A stretch of 64,000 nucleotides of DNA from positions 1-64,000 of the forward strand of contig NZ_CAMFHB010000012.1 of NCBI RefSeq assembly GCF_945952055.1, read 5' to 3'. The notes below the pieces were generated by a model. The model saw only the letters and a list, made by a program, of their open reading frames with translations, was not told where the DNA came from and made no database searches. Shown here one piece after another: positions 20,908 through 30,579 of the stretch. A program made the translations under genes and the position numbers. Every line of letters begins with the position of its first letter. The first letter of the stretch is position 1. This stretch comes from an uncultured Alsobacter sp. (GTDB lineage: Bacteria > Pseudomonadota > Alphaproteobacteria > Rhizobiales > Beijerinckiaceae).

Positions 20908-21935
20908 GCGCCGCTCCAAAGAGTGCTCCGGCCGACGTCCTGCTCTCGGTGCAGGGCCTGACCAAGACCTTCGACGTCCGTGGCGGCCTCGTCCGCGCGG
21001 TCGACGACGTCAGCTTCGACGTCCGGCGCGGCACCATCGTCGGGCTCGTCGGGGAATCTGGATCCGGCAAGACCACGATCGGCCGCACTGTGCTGCGCCT
21101 CGTCGAGCCCTCGGGCGGCAAGATCGTCTATGACGGCGTCGACATCGCGGCGCTGCCCGAAGGCGCCATGCGCGCCTACCGGCGGCGCATGCAGATCGTC
21201 TTCCAGGATCCCTATTCGAGCCTCAACCCGCGCATGCGGATCGAGGACATCATCGGCGAGGCGATCGACACGCACGGCCTCGCGCGCGGATCGGCGCGGC
21301 GCGATCGCATCGCCGACCTGCTCGCGCGGGTGGGACTGGCGCCCGAGCACGCGCGGCGCTTCCCGCACGAGTTCTCCGGCGGGCAGCGCCAACGCATCGG
21401 CATCGCCCGGGCGCTGGCCGTCGAGCCGGAGTTCATCGTCGCCGACGAGCCCGTCTCCGCCCTCGACGTGTCGGTGCAGGCGCAGGTCCTCAACCTCATC
21501 CAGGACCTGCAGCAGGCCTTCGGTCTGACGCTGCTCTTCATCGCCCACGACCTCTCGGTCGTCGAGTATCTCTGTGACGAGGTGGTGGTGCTCTATCTCG
21601 GTCGGGTTATGGAGCGCGGCCCCAGTCGGCAGGTCTATGCCGCCCCGCGCCATCCCTACACGCAGGCGCTGCTCTCGGCCGCGCCCGTGCCGGACCCGCG
21701 CGCGCCGCGCAACCGCGTGGTTCTGCAGGGCGACATCCCGAGCCCGATCAACCCGCCGTCCGGCTGCGTCTTCCGCACCCGCTGCCCGTCGGCCGCCGCC
21801 GCCTGTGCCGAGGTCGTGCCGCCGCTCGATGGCGTCGGCCCGAGCCACGCGGTCGCCTGCATCCGCAAGGACGAGCCCGACGTGCTCGCCCGCATCCACC
21901 CCGCCGCCGGCGGGCCCACACGGAGTTCGCCATGA
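20904..21935 (+). CDS. ABC importer ATPase, DppF-type
   Basis: A 343-residue ATPase with Walker A GESGSGKT (residues 50-57), FSGGQRQR signature, [10 protein letters not shown] and a C-terminal oligo_HPY region with [10 protein letters not shown]. It overlaps both neighbours by 4 bases and forms the motor heterodimer with the preceding gene. Confidence 0.92.
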
Positions 21936-22390
21936 CCACGCCTTACGACCGGCTCAAGGCCCTCGGGATCGTGCTGCCCACGCCGCCGACCCCGATCGCC
22001 AATTTCGTCACCCATGTGGAGGCCTCGGGCCTGCTGTTCCTCTCGGGCCAGGGGCCGCGCGAGGCGGACGGGCGCATGCACACCGGCAAGGTCGGCGGCG
22101 GCGTCTCGGTCGAGGAGGCCTACCAGCACGCCCGTGTCACCGGCATCAACCTGCTGGCCGTGATGCACGCGGCGCTCGGCGACCTCGGCCGCGTGAAGCG
22201 CGTCGTGAAGCTGCTCGGCATGGTCAACGCCACGCCGGAGTTCGGCGATCACCCCAAGGTCATCAACGGCTGTTCGGACCTGATGGTCGAGGTGTTCGGC
22301 GATGCCGGCCGGCATGCCCGCTCGGCGGTCGGCTTCGGCTCGCTCCCCGGCCAGATCACCGTCGAGATCGAGGCCGTGGTCGCGATCTGA
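21932..22390 (+). CDS. RidA/YjgF-family protein
   Basis: A 152-residue protein of the RidA superfamily, in the longer YjgH/Rid-like size class. It has the LFLSGQGPRE strand, a GRVKRVVKLLGMVN helix-strand and the R-SAVGFGSLPG loop that supplies the substrate Arg in hydrolytic members. RidA hydrolyses reactive enamines and imines released by PLP enzymes. It is coupled (ATGA) to the end of the importer operon, and a SelA-like PLP enzyme is divergent nearby. This supports a pathway with an ammonia-eliminating step. Confidence 0.88.
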   Translation: MTTPYDRLKALGIVLPTPPTPIANFVTHVEASGLLFLSGQGPREADGRMHTGKVGGGVSVEEAYQHARVTGINLLAVMHAALGDLGRVKRVVKLLGMVNATPEFGDHPKVINGCSDLMVEVFGDAGRHARSAVGFGSLPGQITVEIEAVVAI

Positions 22391-22395
22391 TGGAC

Positions 22396-23172
22396 CTACT
22401 GCCAGCCCAGCTGAGCCTCGATGCGCGCCGCGGCCTCCTGGACCGCGGCGACGTAGCCGTCGCGGTTCTCGCGGACCTTGTGCTCCGGCAGAACGATCGA
22501 GATCGTCGCCGTGCAGGCACCGGCGCTGTCGCGAATGGGCGAGGCGATGCAGGCGACCGAGAAGTCGGACTCGCTCATCTGGATGCAGAGCCTGTCGGCC
22601 AGGGCTTCGCGGCTCTGCTCGGCGAGGATGGCGGGATCCGTCTCCGCCCGGCCGGTCGGCGACAGTTTCACCGAGCGGCGATAGAGGCCGACGAGTTCGT
22701 CTTGCGGGCGATGCCCGACGAGCAAACGGCCCGAGGCCGTCCAGTTGAGGGGCACACGGGTGCCGACCCGCGACGTCACGCGGAAATGGCCTGGGCCGTC
22801 CGCCATCGCCAAGACGATCATGTGGTCGTCGTCGAGGCCGCAGATCTGCACCGTCTCGCCGACGGCGCGGCAGAGGTCGTGCATCTCGTGCGTGGCGACG
22901 TCGAGGACGTCGAGCGACTGCGCGTAGGCGAGGCCATAGTGGTAGAGCCGGGCACCGAGCCACACCGTGCCGTCGGACCGGCGCTGCAGCATGCGCTTGT
23001 CCACGAGGTCGTCGATGATGCTGTAGACGGTCGAGAGCGGCGCGCCGACGGCCTTGGCGATGGCATAGGCGGAGGCGGGCTTTCCCTCCTCGCGCAGCAC
23101 GTCGAGGACCTGCAGGGCGCGGTCGATGCCGCTGACGCGGGTGCGGCGGCCGTCCTTCACGCTCGCATCCAT
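22396..23172 (-). CDS. IclR-family transcriptional regulator
   Basis: A 258-residue regulator with an N-terminal winged helix-turn-helix (about residues 15-75, with [22 protein letters not shown] as turn and recognition helix) and a C-terminal IclR effector domain ([15 protein letters not shown]). It converges on the importer operon, ending 6 bases from the RidA stop, and is divergent from the SelA-like gene. The ATG at 23172 has AAGGA 9 bases upstream; an in-frame TTG at 23181 directly abuts that site and is rejected. It probably controls both the SelA-like gene and the operon starting at 15159. Confidence 0.92.
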   Translation of the reverse strand: MDASVKDGRRTRVSGIDRALQVLDVLREEGKPASAYAIAKAVGAPLSTVYSIIDDLVDKRMLQRRSDGTVWLGARLYHYGLAYAQSLDVLDVATHEMHDLCRAVGETVQICGLDDDHMIVLAMADGPGHFRVTSRVGTRVPLNWTASGRLLVGHRPQDELVGLYRRSVKLSPTGRAETDPAILAEQSREALADRLCIQMSESDFSVACIASPIRDSAGACTATISIVLPEHKVRENRDGYVAAVQEAAARIEAQLGWQ

Positions 23173-23214
23173 CGCCCGCAATCCTTCTTCCGCAATTGCA
23201 AAAGCTCATCCCTT

Positions 23215-23246
23215 GGGGCGGAATATACCCGAGGGGTTTCCACCCC
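23215..23246. promoter_or_regulatory. Inverted repeat in the IclR/SelA-like divergent gap
   Basis: GGGGCGGAA (23215-23223) and TTCCACCCC (23238-23246) form a near-perfect inverted repeat with 9-base arms and a 14-base spacer, just upstream of the SelA-like gene. The inner GGAA/TTCC bases recall IclR-family sites. It is a candidate binding site for the adjacent IclR protein. Confidence 0.45.
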
Positions 23247-23261
23247 GCAAAGGACATGACC

Positions 23262-24458
23262 ATGGCCACCGACATCCGCGCCAAGCTCGGGCTGCGTCCC
23301 GTCATCAACGTCTCGGGCACGATGACCTTCCTGGGGGCGTCGATCGTGCCGCCGTCCGTCGTCGAGGCGGTCGCCGCCGTTCTTCCGCAGTTCGTCGAGA
23401 TCGACCATCTGCAGAAGCTCGCCAGCAAGACCATCGCGCGGCTCTGCGGGGCGGAGGCGGGCTTCGTCACCGCCTCCTGCTCGGCCGGCATCAGCGTCGC
23501 CGTGGCGGGCGCCATGACGGGCACGGATCTCCTGGCCATCGAGCGGCTGCCGGACACGACGGGCCTCAAGAACGAGGTCCTGATCATGACGGGGCACATG
23601 GTGTCCTACGGCGCCCCGGTGGCGCAGGGCATCGCGCTCACCGGCGCCAAGGTCGTGCCGGTCGGCCAGTCCACGCAGGCCCGCCGCTACCAGCTCGAAA
23701 GCTCGATCACGCCGCAGACCGCGGCGGCCGTCTACGTCGTCTCGCACCACGCCGTGCAGTACGGCATGATCCCGCTCGACGAGTTCTGCGAGATCTGCCA
23801 CGCGCACGGCGTGCCGGTGATCGTCGACGCCGCGTCCGAGTACGACCTGAAGGGCTTCATCGCCCAGGGCGCGGACCTCGCGCTCTACTCCTCGCACAAG
23901 TTCCTCGGCGGCCCCACGGGCGGCATCGTCGCCGGCCGCAAGGACCTGGTGCGCGCCGCCTACCTGCAGAATGGCGGCATCGGCCGCGGCATGAAGGTCG
24001 GCAAGGAAGGCATGGTCGGCACCATCGCTGCGCTCGAGGCCTGGGAGACGCGCGACCACGAAGGCATCCGCAAGCTGGAGACCTCCTACCTCGAGCTCTG
24101 GACCCGCACGCTCGCCGACCGTGCCGGCATCCGCGCCGAGTGGGAGGCCGATCCGACCCACAATCCCCTCGACCGGCTCAAGGTGCACGTCGACCCCGTG
24201 GGCGCCCACATCACCGCCTGGGACCTCGCCAGCGCGCTGGCCAGCGGCCCCCGGCCGGTGATCGTGCGTGATCACGAGATCGAGCACGGCTTCTTCTACA
24301 TGGACCCCTGCAACCTCCACCCCGGCGAGGCCGAGGTCGTCGCCGCCCGCCTCGTCGAGGAACTCGACAAGGCCGCGCGCTCCAACGAGGTCATCGCCAC
24401 CCCGCTCGAACGCCGCCGCAACAAGCGCGCGGAGGCTGCGCAGACCTGGCCGGATTGA
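23262..24458 (+). CDS. SelA-like PLP-dependent enzyme (DgaE/ammonia-lyase type)
   Basis: A 398-residue fold-type-I PLP enzyme related to selenocysteine synthase SelA. The PLP lysine is K213 ([12 protein letters not shown]) and the ring-binding Asp is D189 (VIVDAAS). Close relatives act on non-tRNA substrates, for example D-glucosaminate-6-phosphate ammonia-lyase (DgaE), eliminating ammonia or water to give 2-keto-3-deoxy acids. AAAGGA lies 7 bases before the ATG at 23262; an ATG 6 bases earlier is also possible. The context of deacetylase-like amidohydrolase, RidA and importer supports breakdown of an amino acid or amino-sugar-acid derivative. Confidence 0.85.
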   Translation: MATDIRAKLGLRPVINVSGTMTFLGASIVPPSVVEAVAAVLPQFVEIDHLQKLASKTIARLCGAEAGFVTASCSAGISVAVAGAMTGTDLLAIERLPDTTGLKNEVLIMTGHMVSYGAPVAQGIALTGAKVVPVGQSTQARRYQLESSITPQTAAAVYVVSHHAVQYGMIPLDEFCEICHAHGVPVIVDAASEYDLKGFIAQGADLALYSSHKFLGGPTGGIVAGRKDLVRAAYLQNGGIGRGMKVGKEGMVGTIAALEAWETRDHEGIRKLETSYLELWTRTLADRAGIRAEWEADPTHNPLDRLKVHVDPVGAHITAWDLASALASGPRPVIVRDHEIEHGFFYMDPCNLHPGEAEVVAARLVEELDKAARSNEVIATPLERRRNKRAEAAQTWPD

Positions 24459-24472
24459 GTGGCGGGGAGACG

Positions 24473-24511
24473 GTGCGTCCTTCGACACGGCCGCTCCGCG
24501 GCCTGCTCGGA
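24473..24511. repeat. Half copy of the second palindrome family
   Basis: GTGCGTCCTTCGACACGG followed by a GCCGCTCCGCGGCC hairpin matches one arm of the larger inverted repeat at 42900-43021. Only one arm is present here, just after the SelA-like gene. Confidence 0.7.
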
Positions 24512-24550
24512 ACAAGCGAACGCTTTCGCCGATCCAGCTTGCGCCACCCC

Positions 24551-24650
24551 CTCCGCGTCCTGGCCGGGCTTGGCCCGGCCATCCACGACTGAGGATGGCC
24601 CCGGCAAAGTCGTGGATGCCCGGGCCAAGCCCGGGCAGGACGGCTGAGAG
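24551..24650. repeat. Intergenic palindromic repeat, copy 5
   Basis: A full-length copy of the ~100-bp palindrome in the convergent 221-base gap between the SelA-like and YdcF-like genes. Confidence 0.9.
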
Positions 24651-24679
24651 GTGGTGCAAACGCGAAAGCGAAGCTTTCG

Positions 24680-25441
24680 TCATTCCGCCTCGGGAAGCGG
24701 GTGACCTTGGAGAAGCCGTTCCCCGTACCCTGCATCCACTAGCATCCGCATGGCCCGCACCACGTCGGCCGGAACGTCCTGCGGCACCGAGAAGCCGAGT
24801 GATGGGTAGACCATGATGCGGTGCAGGTCGCCGACCATGGCGAGGATCGTGCGTCGCGGGTCCGCTTCGCGGGCGAGGTAGGCGTGGACGCCGATGTCCT
24901 CGCAGTGCATCCGCAGTTCGGGCTCCGGCCAGACGCGGCGGCCGGTCGCGAAGCCGCGGCGCGTCATGTAGGGCTTCGCCACCACGGTGAGCCGTTTCGG
25001 CCGGATGCCGGCCGCTTCGGCGACCTGCCGGCCGAGCGAGAAATTCTGGCCGGTGTTCTGGGCCTTGTCCTCGATGAGGATCGCGTCGCGGGGCACGCCC
25101 ATGGCCATGGCGCGGTCTGCGAAGACCTCGGCCTCGGAACGGTCCCAGCCGGTCTCGAGCAGGCCGCCGACATGGGCGACGCCGCCGGACATGATGAGGA
25201 CCGGGGCGATCTTCTCGTGCCACAGCCGAGCCGCCGCGGACGCCGCCTCCACGTCGAAGCTGCCCAGGACGAGGATGGCGTCCGAGGGCAGGGGCTCGTG
25301 CGTGAGGCGCATGTAGTCCCACACGCGCTCCAGGGCTTTTGAAAGGGGCGGGCCTGACAAGGGGCGCTGGTTGTTTTCAGACACGTCGGAGGCTCGGACC
25401 GGAGACGGGGATAGTTGCACAGTCTTGCCATATTGGCGCAC
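24680..25441 (-). CDS. YdcF/ElyC-family (DUF218) protein
   Basis: A 253-residue protein with the DUF218 pattern: DAILVLGSFDVEAA, GVPRDAILIEDKAQNTGQNF and a late VAKPYMTRRGFAT segment. E. coli YdcF binds S-adenosylmethionine, and ElyC/SanA relatives act on the envelope, but this protein has no signal peptide and its function is unknown. The GTG at 25441 keeps the frame longest but sits inside a repeat. A GTG near residue 20 (SENNQRP) would give a more typical start. It is downstream of the enolase gene on the same strand. Confidence 0.7.
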   Translation of the reverse strand: MRQYGKTVQLSPSPVRASDVSENNQRPLSGPPLSKALERVWDYMRLTHEPLPSDAILVLGSFDVEAASAAARLWHEKIAPVLIMSGGVAHVGGLLETGWDRSEAEVFADRAMAMGVPRDAILIEDKAQNTGQNFSLGRQVAEAAGIRPKRLTVVAKPYMTRRGFATGRRVWPEPELRMHCEDIGVHAYLAREADPRRTILAMVGDLHRIMVYPSLGFSVPQDVPADVVRAMRMLVDAGYGERLLQGHPLPEAE

Positions 25442-25444
25442 GCC

Positions 25445-25533
25445 TCTCAGCCGTCCTGGCCGGGCTTGGCCCGGCCATCCACGACTTTGGCCCAGCGCTG
25501 CAAAGTCGTGGGTGCCCGGGCATGACGCGGAGA
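25445..25533. repeat. Intergenic palindromic repeat, copy 6 (shortened right arm)
   Basis: A member of the palindrome family whose right arm lacks the inner CCAAGCCCGGGC part, so the hairpin is incomplete. It lies between the enolase and YdcF-like genes and overlaps the region where the latter would need its ribosome site. Confidence 0.85.
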
Positions 25534-25568
25534 GGAGGAGCGCTTCTGAAGGCGGACCAAGCGCCCTC

Positions 25569-26729
25569 TCAATACGCCGGCTTCATCGGGAACCAACCTC
25601 GCCGCGCCGGGTCCAGGTAGGCCCCCTCGATCCGGGCGACGGCATACTTCTCCACCAGAGCCTCGTCGGGCGTGACGCCCAATCCGGGAGCCTTCGGCAC
25701 GTCGAAGGCGCCGTCGCGCAGGACGGGCGTGTCGGGGGCGATGTCGTCGGCGAGGTAGGTGCGCTCGGTGTCGATGGCGAGGTGCATGTTGGGGATCGAG
25801 GCGGCGAGGTGGACGTAGGCGGCCTGTGACAGGGCGAGTTCGCCGCCCGAATGCAGGGTCACCGGGATGCCGACGGATTCGCATACGCCGGCCTGCTTGA
25901 TCACGGGCCAGACGCCGCCTGCCTCGTGCGGGTCGAGCAGGACCACGTCGGCCGCGCCCATGCGCACGATGTTGCCGACGTCGGCGAGCGTGTAGGCGCT
26001 CTCGTCGAGCGCGATCGGCACCGGGAGAACCTGGCGCAGCTCGGCATGACCCTGGAGGTCGTCGAGTTCGAGCGGCTGCTCGACATAGGCGAGGTCGAAG
26101 CCGGCGAGGCGGGCCAGCTGCCGGCGCGCCGTGCCTGGTGTCCAGGCGCCGTTCACGTCGGCGCGCAGGTCCCGGTCGCCGACGACCTTGCGCACGGCTT
26201 CCACGAGAGTGATGTCGCTCTCGCGGTCGACGCCGATCTTCACCTTGAACGTCGAGAAGCCGAGGTCGAGGAAGCGGCGGGCGTCCTCGGCGACGCGCTT
26301 GGGATCGTTGACGAAGAGGTAGGCCGACGCCGGCGTGCGGTCCCGCCACAGGCCGCCCCACAGGGCGTGCAGCGGCGCGCCGAGACGCTTGCCGAGCGCG
26401 TCCCACATGGCCATCTCGACGGCGGCCAGCGCCATCACGGCGGCGCGCTTGTGGTGGTAGTAGCCGGCACCGAAGACGTTGCGGTGGAAGCGCTCCACGT
26501 CGGCGACGTCGTAGCCGATGGCCAGCGGAGCCACGATCTCGCGCAGGACGGCCGGGACGTTGTCGATCAGGGCGATCGTCTCGCCCCAGCCGGTCACGCC
26601 CGCGTCCGTCTCCAGGCGCACGATCATGCGCGTCGCGCCGGACCGGCGGCCGGAGCCCCACAGGATGTCCTCGCGAAAGGGCATGCGGACGAGCCAATGG
26701 TCGACGCGGGTGATGCGGGCTCCAGACAC
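25569..26729 (-). CDS. Enolase-superfamily enzyme, mandelate-racemase subgroup
   Basis: A 386-residue enolase-superfamily protein with an N-terminal capping domain and a C-terminal barrel. K162/K164 form the KxK base, and the magnesium ligands are D191, E217 and D242. The D266-H293 pair sits at the spacing of the mandelate-racemase Asp-His dyad. This supports racemase or acid-sugar dehydratase chemistry rather than muconate lactonisation. The GTG start at 26729 has GGAGG 7-8 bases upstream. It is divergent from the IclR-lactonase fusion, and may serve the same sugar-acid pathway from the other side of that promoter region. Confidence 0.85.
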   Translation of the reverse strand: MSGARITRVDHWLVRMPFREDILWGSGRRSGATRMIVRLETDAGVTGWGETIALIDNVPAVLREIVAPLAIGYDVADVERFHRNVFGAGYYHHKRAAVMALAAVEMAMWDALGKRLGAPLHALWGGLWRDRTPASAYLFVNDPKRVAEDARRFLDLGFSTFKVKIGVDRESDITLVEAVRKVVGDRDLRADVNGAWTPGTARRQLARLAGFDLAYVEQPLELDDLQGHAELRQVLPVPIALDESAYTLADVGNIVRMGAADVVLLDPHEAGGVWPVIKQAGVCESVGIPVTLHSGGELALSQAAYVHLAASIPNMHLAIDTERTYLADDIAPDTPVLRDGAFDVPKAPGLGVTPDEALVEKYAVARIEGAYLDPARRGWFPMKPAY

Positions 26730-26835
26730 GACGTTCCTCCAGTTTCACGATGCGGAACTGTGGTCCGCATTCGACGATGTCTTGGCGAGCCTCGTTCCGG
26801 TAAGCGGCCGCCTGGATGTGCCAGACGGTGTCGGA

Positions 26836-26888
26836 TTGACAGGAACGCAATCTCGCGACTAACGTGGAACATAAGTCCAAAATATGGA
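26836..26888 (+). promoter_or_regulatory. Promoter and IclR-like operator of the fusion gene
   Basis: TTGACA (26836-26841) and TAACGT (26860-26865) are separated by 18 bases and form a plausible sigma-70 promoter. Just downstream lie three alternating half sites: TGGA (26865), TCCA (26876) and TGGA (26885). The last two form the palindrome TCCA-N5-TGGA. Such TGGA/TCCA sites are typical of IclR-family operators and would suit autoregulation by the protein encoded next. Confidence 0.55.
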
Positions 26889-26900
26889 AACGCCAAGCCC

Positions 26901-28628
26901 GTGCGCCTCAAGGTCCTTCCCACCGCCGACCAGACGGATGCGACCGACTCGCCCCGCGAGGTGCCGGGCGCGCAGGCGCTTCGTCGCGGACTTGCCCTCC
27001 TGGACATCGTGGCCGACAGCGCCCGGCCGTTGCGCTTCACCGAAATCGCCGACCGGTCGGGGCTCGCTCGCCCGACCGCGCACCGCATGCTCGCCACCCT
27101 CGTGGAGGCGGGCCTGCTGCGGGTCGACGATCGCGACCAGACCTACCGGCTCGGGCTGCGCCTGTTCGAGATGGCGCACCGCGTGTGGGATGACTTCGAC
27201 CTGCGCAGCGCCGCCGAGCCCGAACTCGAGCGCCTGCGCGACCTGACCGGGGAGGCTGTCCGCCTCGCCGTGCTCGACGGGCGCGACGTGCTCACCGTGG
27301 ACCAGCGCGAGAGCCAGCAGCCGGTCCGCCTCGGCAACGGCGTCGGCGCGCGTTCGGCCGCGCACGCCTCGGGTGCCGGCAAGGCCATTCTCGCCCATCT
27401 CGATCCGCTCGAGCTGCGCCAGCGCTGGGCTGGCAACGACCTTCCCCGCTTCACGCCGAATACCATCGTCTCGGCGGACGAACTCTTCTCCGAGCTGACG
27501 CTGGCGAAGGGCCGTGGCTACGCCGTCTCGATGGAAGAGCAGCACCCGGGAGTCGCCTCCGTGGCCGCTCCCATCCTCGACCATCGCGCCCGGGCCATCG
27601 GCGCCATCGCCGTCGTCGGCCCCTCCTTCCGCCTCGGGCCGGACCGTCTCCACGCGCTCGGCCGCGACGTGATGGAGGCCGCCCGCCGCATTTCCGGGAA
27701 CGCCGGCCAGATTGCCATGTCCATCACCATCGCCCCCCGCCCCCTCGGCCCCGACCGCGAGGACGTCCGCGTCGTCTTTCCGTCGTCCTGCTTCCTCGGG
27801 GAGGGGCCGTACTGGTCGGCCGCCGATGGCCGCCTCACCTGGGTCGACATCCTGGCGCCGGCCATCCTCACCGGCGATCCCGCCACCGGGACCTTCACGT
27901 CGCATCCGATGCCCGAGCTCGTCAGCGCGGTGATCCCCCGCCGACGCGGCGGCTGGGTGGCCGCCATGCAGAGCGGCATCAAGGCCGTCGACCTGGACAG
28001 CCGCAGCGTCGTGGCGCTCGCCTCCCCGGAGGCCGACAAGCCGGGCAACCGTTTCAACGACGCCAAGTGCGACCGCCGCGGCCGTCTCTTCGCCGGAACC
28101 CTCGCCATCGACACGACGCCGGGCGAAGGGTCGCTGTGGCGGCTCGATCCCGACGGCCGCGTGACTGCCATGGACCGCGGCTTCCAGGTCTCGAACGGCC
28201 TTGGCTGGTCGCCCGACAACCGGCTCTTCTACTTCACCGACAGCGCGGCCCGGACGATCTGGGTCTACGACTACGACATCGAGACCGGCTCCATCGCCAA
28301 CCGGCGGCCGTTCGTCGTCCTTCCGGAAGGGCAGGGGACGCCCGACGGGCTCGCGGTGGATGCCGAGGGCTTCGTGTGGAGCGCGCATTGGGACGGCTGG
28401 TGCGTGAGCCGCTACGCGCCCGACGGCAGCGTCGAGCGCGTCATCAACATGCCCGTGCCGCGGCCGACCAGCTGCGTGTTCGGCGGGCCCGACATGTCGA
28501 CCCTCTACGTGACGTCGGCCCGCATCCGTCTGTCGGCGCACCAGCTCGCCGAGGCGCCCCTGTCCGGCGCCGTCTTCGCCATCGACGCCCGCGTCCGCGG
28601 GCTCCCCGACACCCCCTTCGCCGGTTGA
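26901..28628 (+). CDS. IclR regulator fused to SMP-30/gluconolactonase domain
   Basis: A 575-residue two-part protein in one uninterrupted frame. Residues 24-86 are an IclR winged helix-turn-helix ([18 protein letters not shown]), 87-270 an IclR effector domain, and 285-575 a six-bladed SMP-30/gluconolactonase propeller. The propeller keeps the expected metal ligands: E301 (LGEGPYW), N386 (RFNDAKC), N432 (SNGLGWS) and D482 (TPDGLAVD). It should both bind DNA and open sugar lactones. The GTG at 26901 is the best start in frame, with only a weak GGAAA upstream. It heads a sugar-acid import and catabolism operon. A sequencing error fusing two genes is possible but no stop or ribosome site is seen at the join. 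Confidence 0.85.
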   Translation: MRLKVLPTADQTDATDSPREVPGAQALRRGLALLDIVADSARPLRFTEIADRSGLARPTAHRMLATLVEAGLLRVDDRDQTYRLGLRLFEMAHRVWDDFDLRSAAEPELERLRDLTGEAVRLAVLDGRDVLTVDQRESQQPVRLGNGVGARSAAHASGAGKAILAHLDPLELRQRWAGNDLPRFTPNTIVSADELFSELTLAKGRGYAVSMEEQHPGVASVAAPILDHRARAIGAIAVVGPSFRLGPDRLHALGRDVMEAARRISGNAGQIAMSITIAPRPLGPDREDVRVVFPSSCFLGEGPYWSAADGRLTWVDILAPAILTGDPATGTFTSHPMPELVSAVIPRRRGGWVAAMQSGIKAVDLDSRSVVALASPEADKPGNRFNDAKCDRRGRLFAGTLAIDTTPGEGSLWRLDPDGRVTAMDRGFQVSNGLGWSPDNRLFYFTDSAARTIWVYDYDIETGSIANRRPFVVLPEGQGTPDGLAVDAEGFVWSAHWDGWCVSRYAPDGSVERVINMPVPRPTSCVFGGPDMSTLYVTSARIRLSAHQLAEAPLSGAVFAIDARVRGLPDTPFAG

Positions 28629-28639
28629 GGAGACCCGCC

Positions 28640-29731
28640 ATGGCCACACTCACCCTGCGCGGCGTGAAGAAGACCTTCGACAAGACCCATGTGCTGCACG
28701 GCATCGACCTGGACGTGCCCGACGGCGCCTTCGTCGTCTTCGTCGGCCCGTCTGGCTGCGGCAAGTCCACCCTACTGCGGCTGATCTGCGGGCTCGACGA
28801 GGTATCCGCCGGCACCATCGCCATCGACGGCGAGAAGGTGAACGACGTGCCGCCCGCGCGTCGCGGCATCGCCATGGTGTTCCAGAGCTACGCGCTCTAC
28901 CCGCACATGACGGTCGCCCAGAACATGGGCTACGCGCTGCGCCTCGCCGGCACGCCCGCCGGCGAGATCGAAACGCGGGTGAAGGCCGCCGCCGGCGTGC
29001 TGCGCCTCGATGCGCTGCTGCAGCGCAAGCCCAGGCAGCTCTCCGGCGGGCAGCGCCAGCGTGTCGCCATCGGCCGGGCCATCGTGCGCGAGCCGCGCAT
29101 CTTCCTCTTCGACGAGCCCCTGTCCAACCTCGACGCCGCGCTGCGCGTCGACATGCGTGGCGAGATCGCGCGGCTGAAGGCGCGGCTCGGCACCACCATG
29201 GTCTATGTCACGCATGACCAGACCGAGGCCATGACGCTCGCCGACATGATCGTGGTCATGAACGGCGGTCGCGTGGAGCAGGTGGGATCGCCGCTGGACC
29301 TTTACCGGCGCCCCGCCAACCGCTTCGTCGCCGGCTTCATCGGCTCTCCGCGCATGAACATGCTGCCCGCCACCGTCGCCGAGAACGGCACGGTCGTGCT
29401 GCCGGGGAGTGTGCGCTCGGCGGTCGGCATCGCCGCGCGCCCCGGCGAGCGCGCCGAGATCGGCATCCGGGCCGAGCACCTCGTGCTGGGCGACCCCAGC
29501 GCCGGCGTGATCACCGGTGCTGTCACCATGGTCGAGCACCTGGGTGCCGACGTCTTCGCGTCCGTCGCGGTCGAGGGCGTGGATGCTCCGGTGATCGTGC
29601 GCCTCGACGGCGACAGCGTGGTCCGGCCCGGCCTTCCCGTCGGCCTGACCTTCGATCCCGCCCGGGCCCATCCCTTCGATACGCAGGGGCTTCGCGCCGA
29701 TGGCGCAGACGCCGTCAGGAGTGCCGCATGA
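28640..29731 (+). CDS. ABC importer ATPase, UgpC/MalK-type
   Basis: A 363-residue carbohydrate-importer ATPase with Walker [10 protein letters not shown] (residues 36-44), LSGGQRQR signature, [10 protein letters not shown]-loop [10 protein letters not shown] and a C-terminal MalK-type OB-fold (TOBE) domain from about residue 240. It follows the fusion gene by 11 bases and has GAGGAG as ribosome site. It pairs with the permeases at 32015-33797. Proteins of this type often energise several sugar importers, so it might also serve the ATPase-less importer at 48-51 kb. Confidence 0.92.
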   Translation: MATLTLRGVKKTFDKTHVLHGIDLDVPDGAFVVFVGPSGCGKSTLLRLICGLDEVSAGTIAIDGEKVNDVPPARRGIAMVFQSYALYPHMTVAQNMGYALRLAGTPAGEIETRVKAAAGVLRLDALLQRKPRQLSGGQRQRVAIGRAIVREPRIFLFDEPLSNLDAALRVDMRGEIARLKARLGTTMVYVTHDQTEAMTLADMIVVMNGGRVEQVGSPLDLYRRPANRFVAGFIGSPRMNMLPATVAENGTVVLPGSVRSAVGIAARPGERAEIGIRAEHLVLGDPSAGVITGAVTMVEHLGADVFASVAVEGVDAPVIVRLDGDSVVRPGLPVGLTFDPARAHPFDTQGLRADGADAVRSAA

Positions 29732-30495
29732 CCGCCCGCTATCCCGACCTCGACGGGTTGCCCGTCCTCATCACCGGCGGTGGCTCCGGCATCGGCGCCT
29801 CGATCGTCGAGCATTTCGCCGCGCAGGGCGCGCGGGTCGGGGCCATCGAGGTGAACGCGGCCACGGCCGAGCGCACCCGTGCGGCGGTCCGCGAAGCCAC
29901 GGGCCGCGACGTCGCCTTTGCCGTCGTGGATCTGCGCGACATTGCAGCCACCCGCGAGGCGGTGGCCGAACTCGCCGCGAAGACCGGCCCGTTCCGCGTC
30001 CTCGTCAACAATGCCGGCGACGACGAGCGGCACGCCTGGGACACGATGACCCCCGAGCTCTGGGACGACCGCTTCGCGGTCAACCTGCGCCACCAGTTCT
30101 TCGTCGCCCAGGCCGTCGCGCCCGGCATGATCGCGGCCGGTGGCGGTTCGATCATCAACCTGAACTCGATCTCGTGGATGTTCGGGGCGGCGACCGTCAT
30201 CGCCTACACGACGGCCAAGTCGGCCGTGTCCGGCCTGACGAAGTCGCTGGCCCGTGAACTCGGGATCCACAAGATCCGGGTCAACGGCATCGCGCCGGGC
30301 TGGGTTCTGACGGAGAAGCAGGTCAACCGCGCCAACGCGGCCGACCCGTCCAAGTTCAAGGCCTATCTCGACCGCCAGTGCCTCAAGGAGCACCTCGCCC
30401 CGGCCGACATCGCCCGCATGGCGCTGTGGCTGGCCAGCGAGGAGTCCCGCCTGTGTACGGGCCAGACCTTCATCGTCGATGGAGGGGTCGTCTGA
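29728..30495 (+). CDS. SDR-family dehydrogenase
   Basis: A 255-residue short-chain dehydrogenase with the NAD(P) motif TGGGSGIG (residues 16-23), NNAG (94-97), catalytic Ser near 147, Y160 and K164 (YTTAK), and the IAPGWVLT segment. An acidic E41 at the end of strand 2 points to NAD. It overlaps the ATPase gene by 4 bases. In this operon it most likely oxidises the imported sugar to a lactone or a sugar acid to a keto acid. Confidence 0.9.
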   Translation: MTARYPDLDGLPVLITGGGSGIGASIVEHFAAQGARVGAIEVNAATAERTRAAVREATGRDVAFAVVDLRDIAATREAVAELAAKTGPFRVLVNNAGDDERHAWDTMTPELWDDRFAVNLRHQFFVAQAVAPGMIAAGGGSIINLNSISWMFGAATVIAYTTAKSAVSGLTKSLARELGIHKIRVNGIAPGWVLTEKQVNRANAADPSKFKAYLDRQCLKEHLAPADIARMALWLASEESRLCTGQTFIVDGGVV

Positions 30496-30509
30496 GCCCG
30501 ACGTCATAA

Positions 30510-30531
30510 CCGGAGCCTCGCGGAGCTCCGG
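30510..30531. other. Small stem-loop between SDR and binding-protein genes
   Basis: CCGGAGC and GCTCCGG pair around an 8-base loop in the 84-base gap between the SDR and binding-protein genes. No T-tract follows. It may mark a processing site at the 5' end of the binding-protein message. Confidence 0.4.
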
Positions 30532-30579
30532 ACAACCAACGCGACCGACCGCGCGGTCGACCCGAGAGGAGACACCACC

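Noticed and set aside
26884-27246. An ATG frame starting 17 bases before the fusion gene.
   Set aside because: It is out of frame with the IclR motifs, encodes a low-complexity sequence and ends after 120 codons.
28629-28639. A possible split of the IclR-lactonase gene into two cistrons.
   Set aside because: The frame is continuous through the junction at codons 270-290, and no ribosome site and start pair was found there. The ribosome site seen at about 28627 belongs to the ATPase gene.
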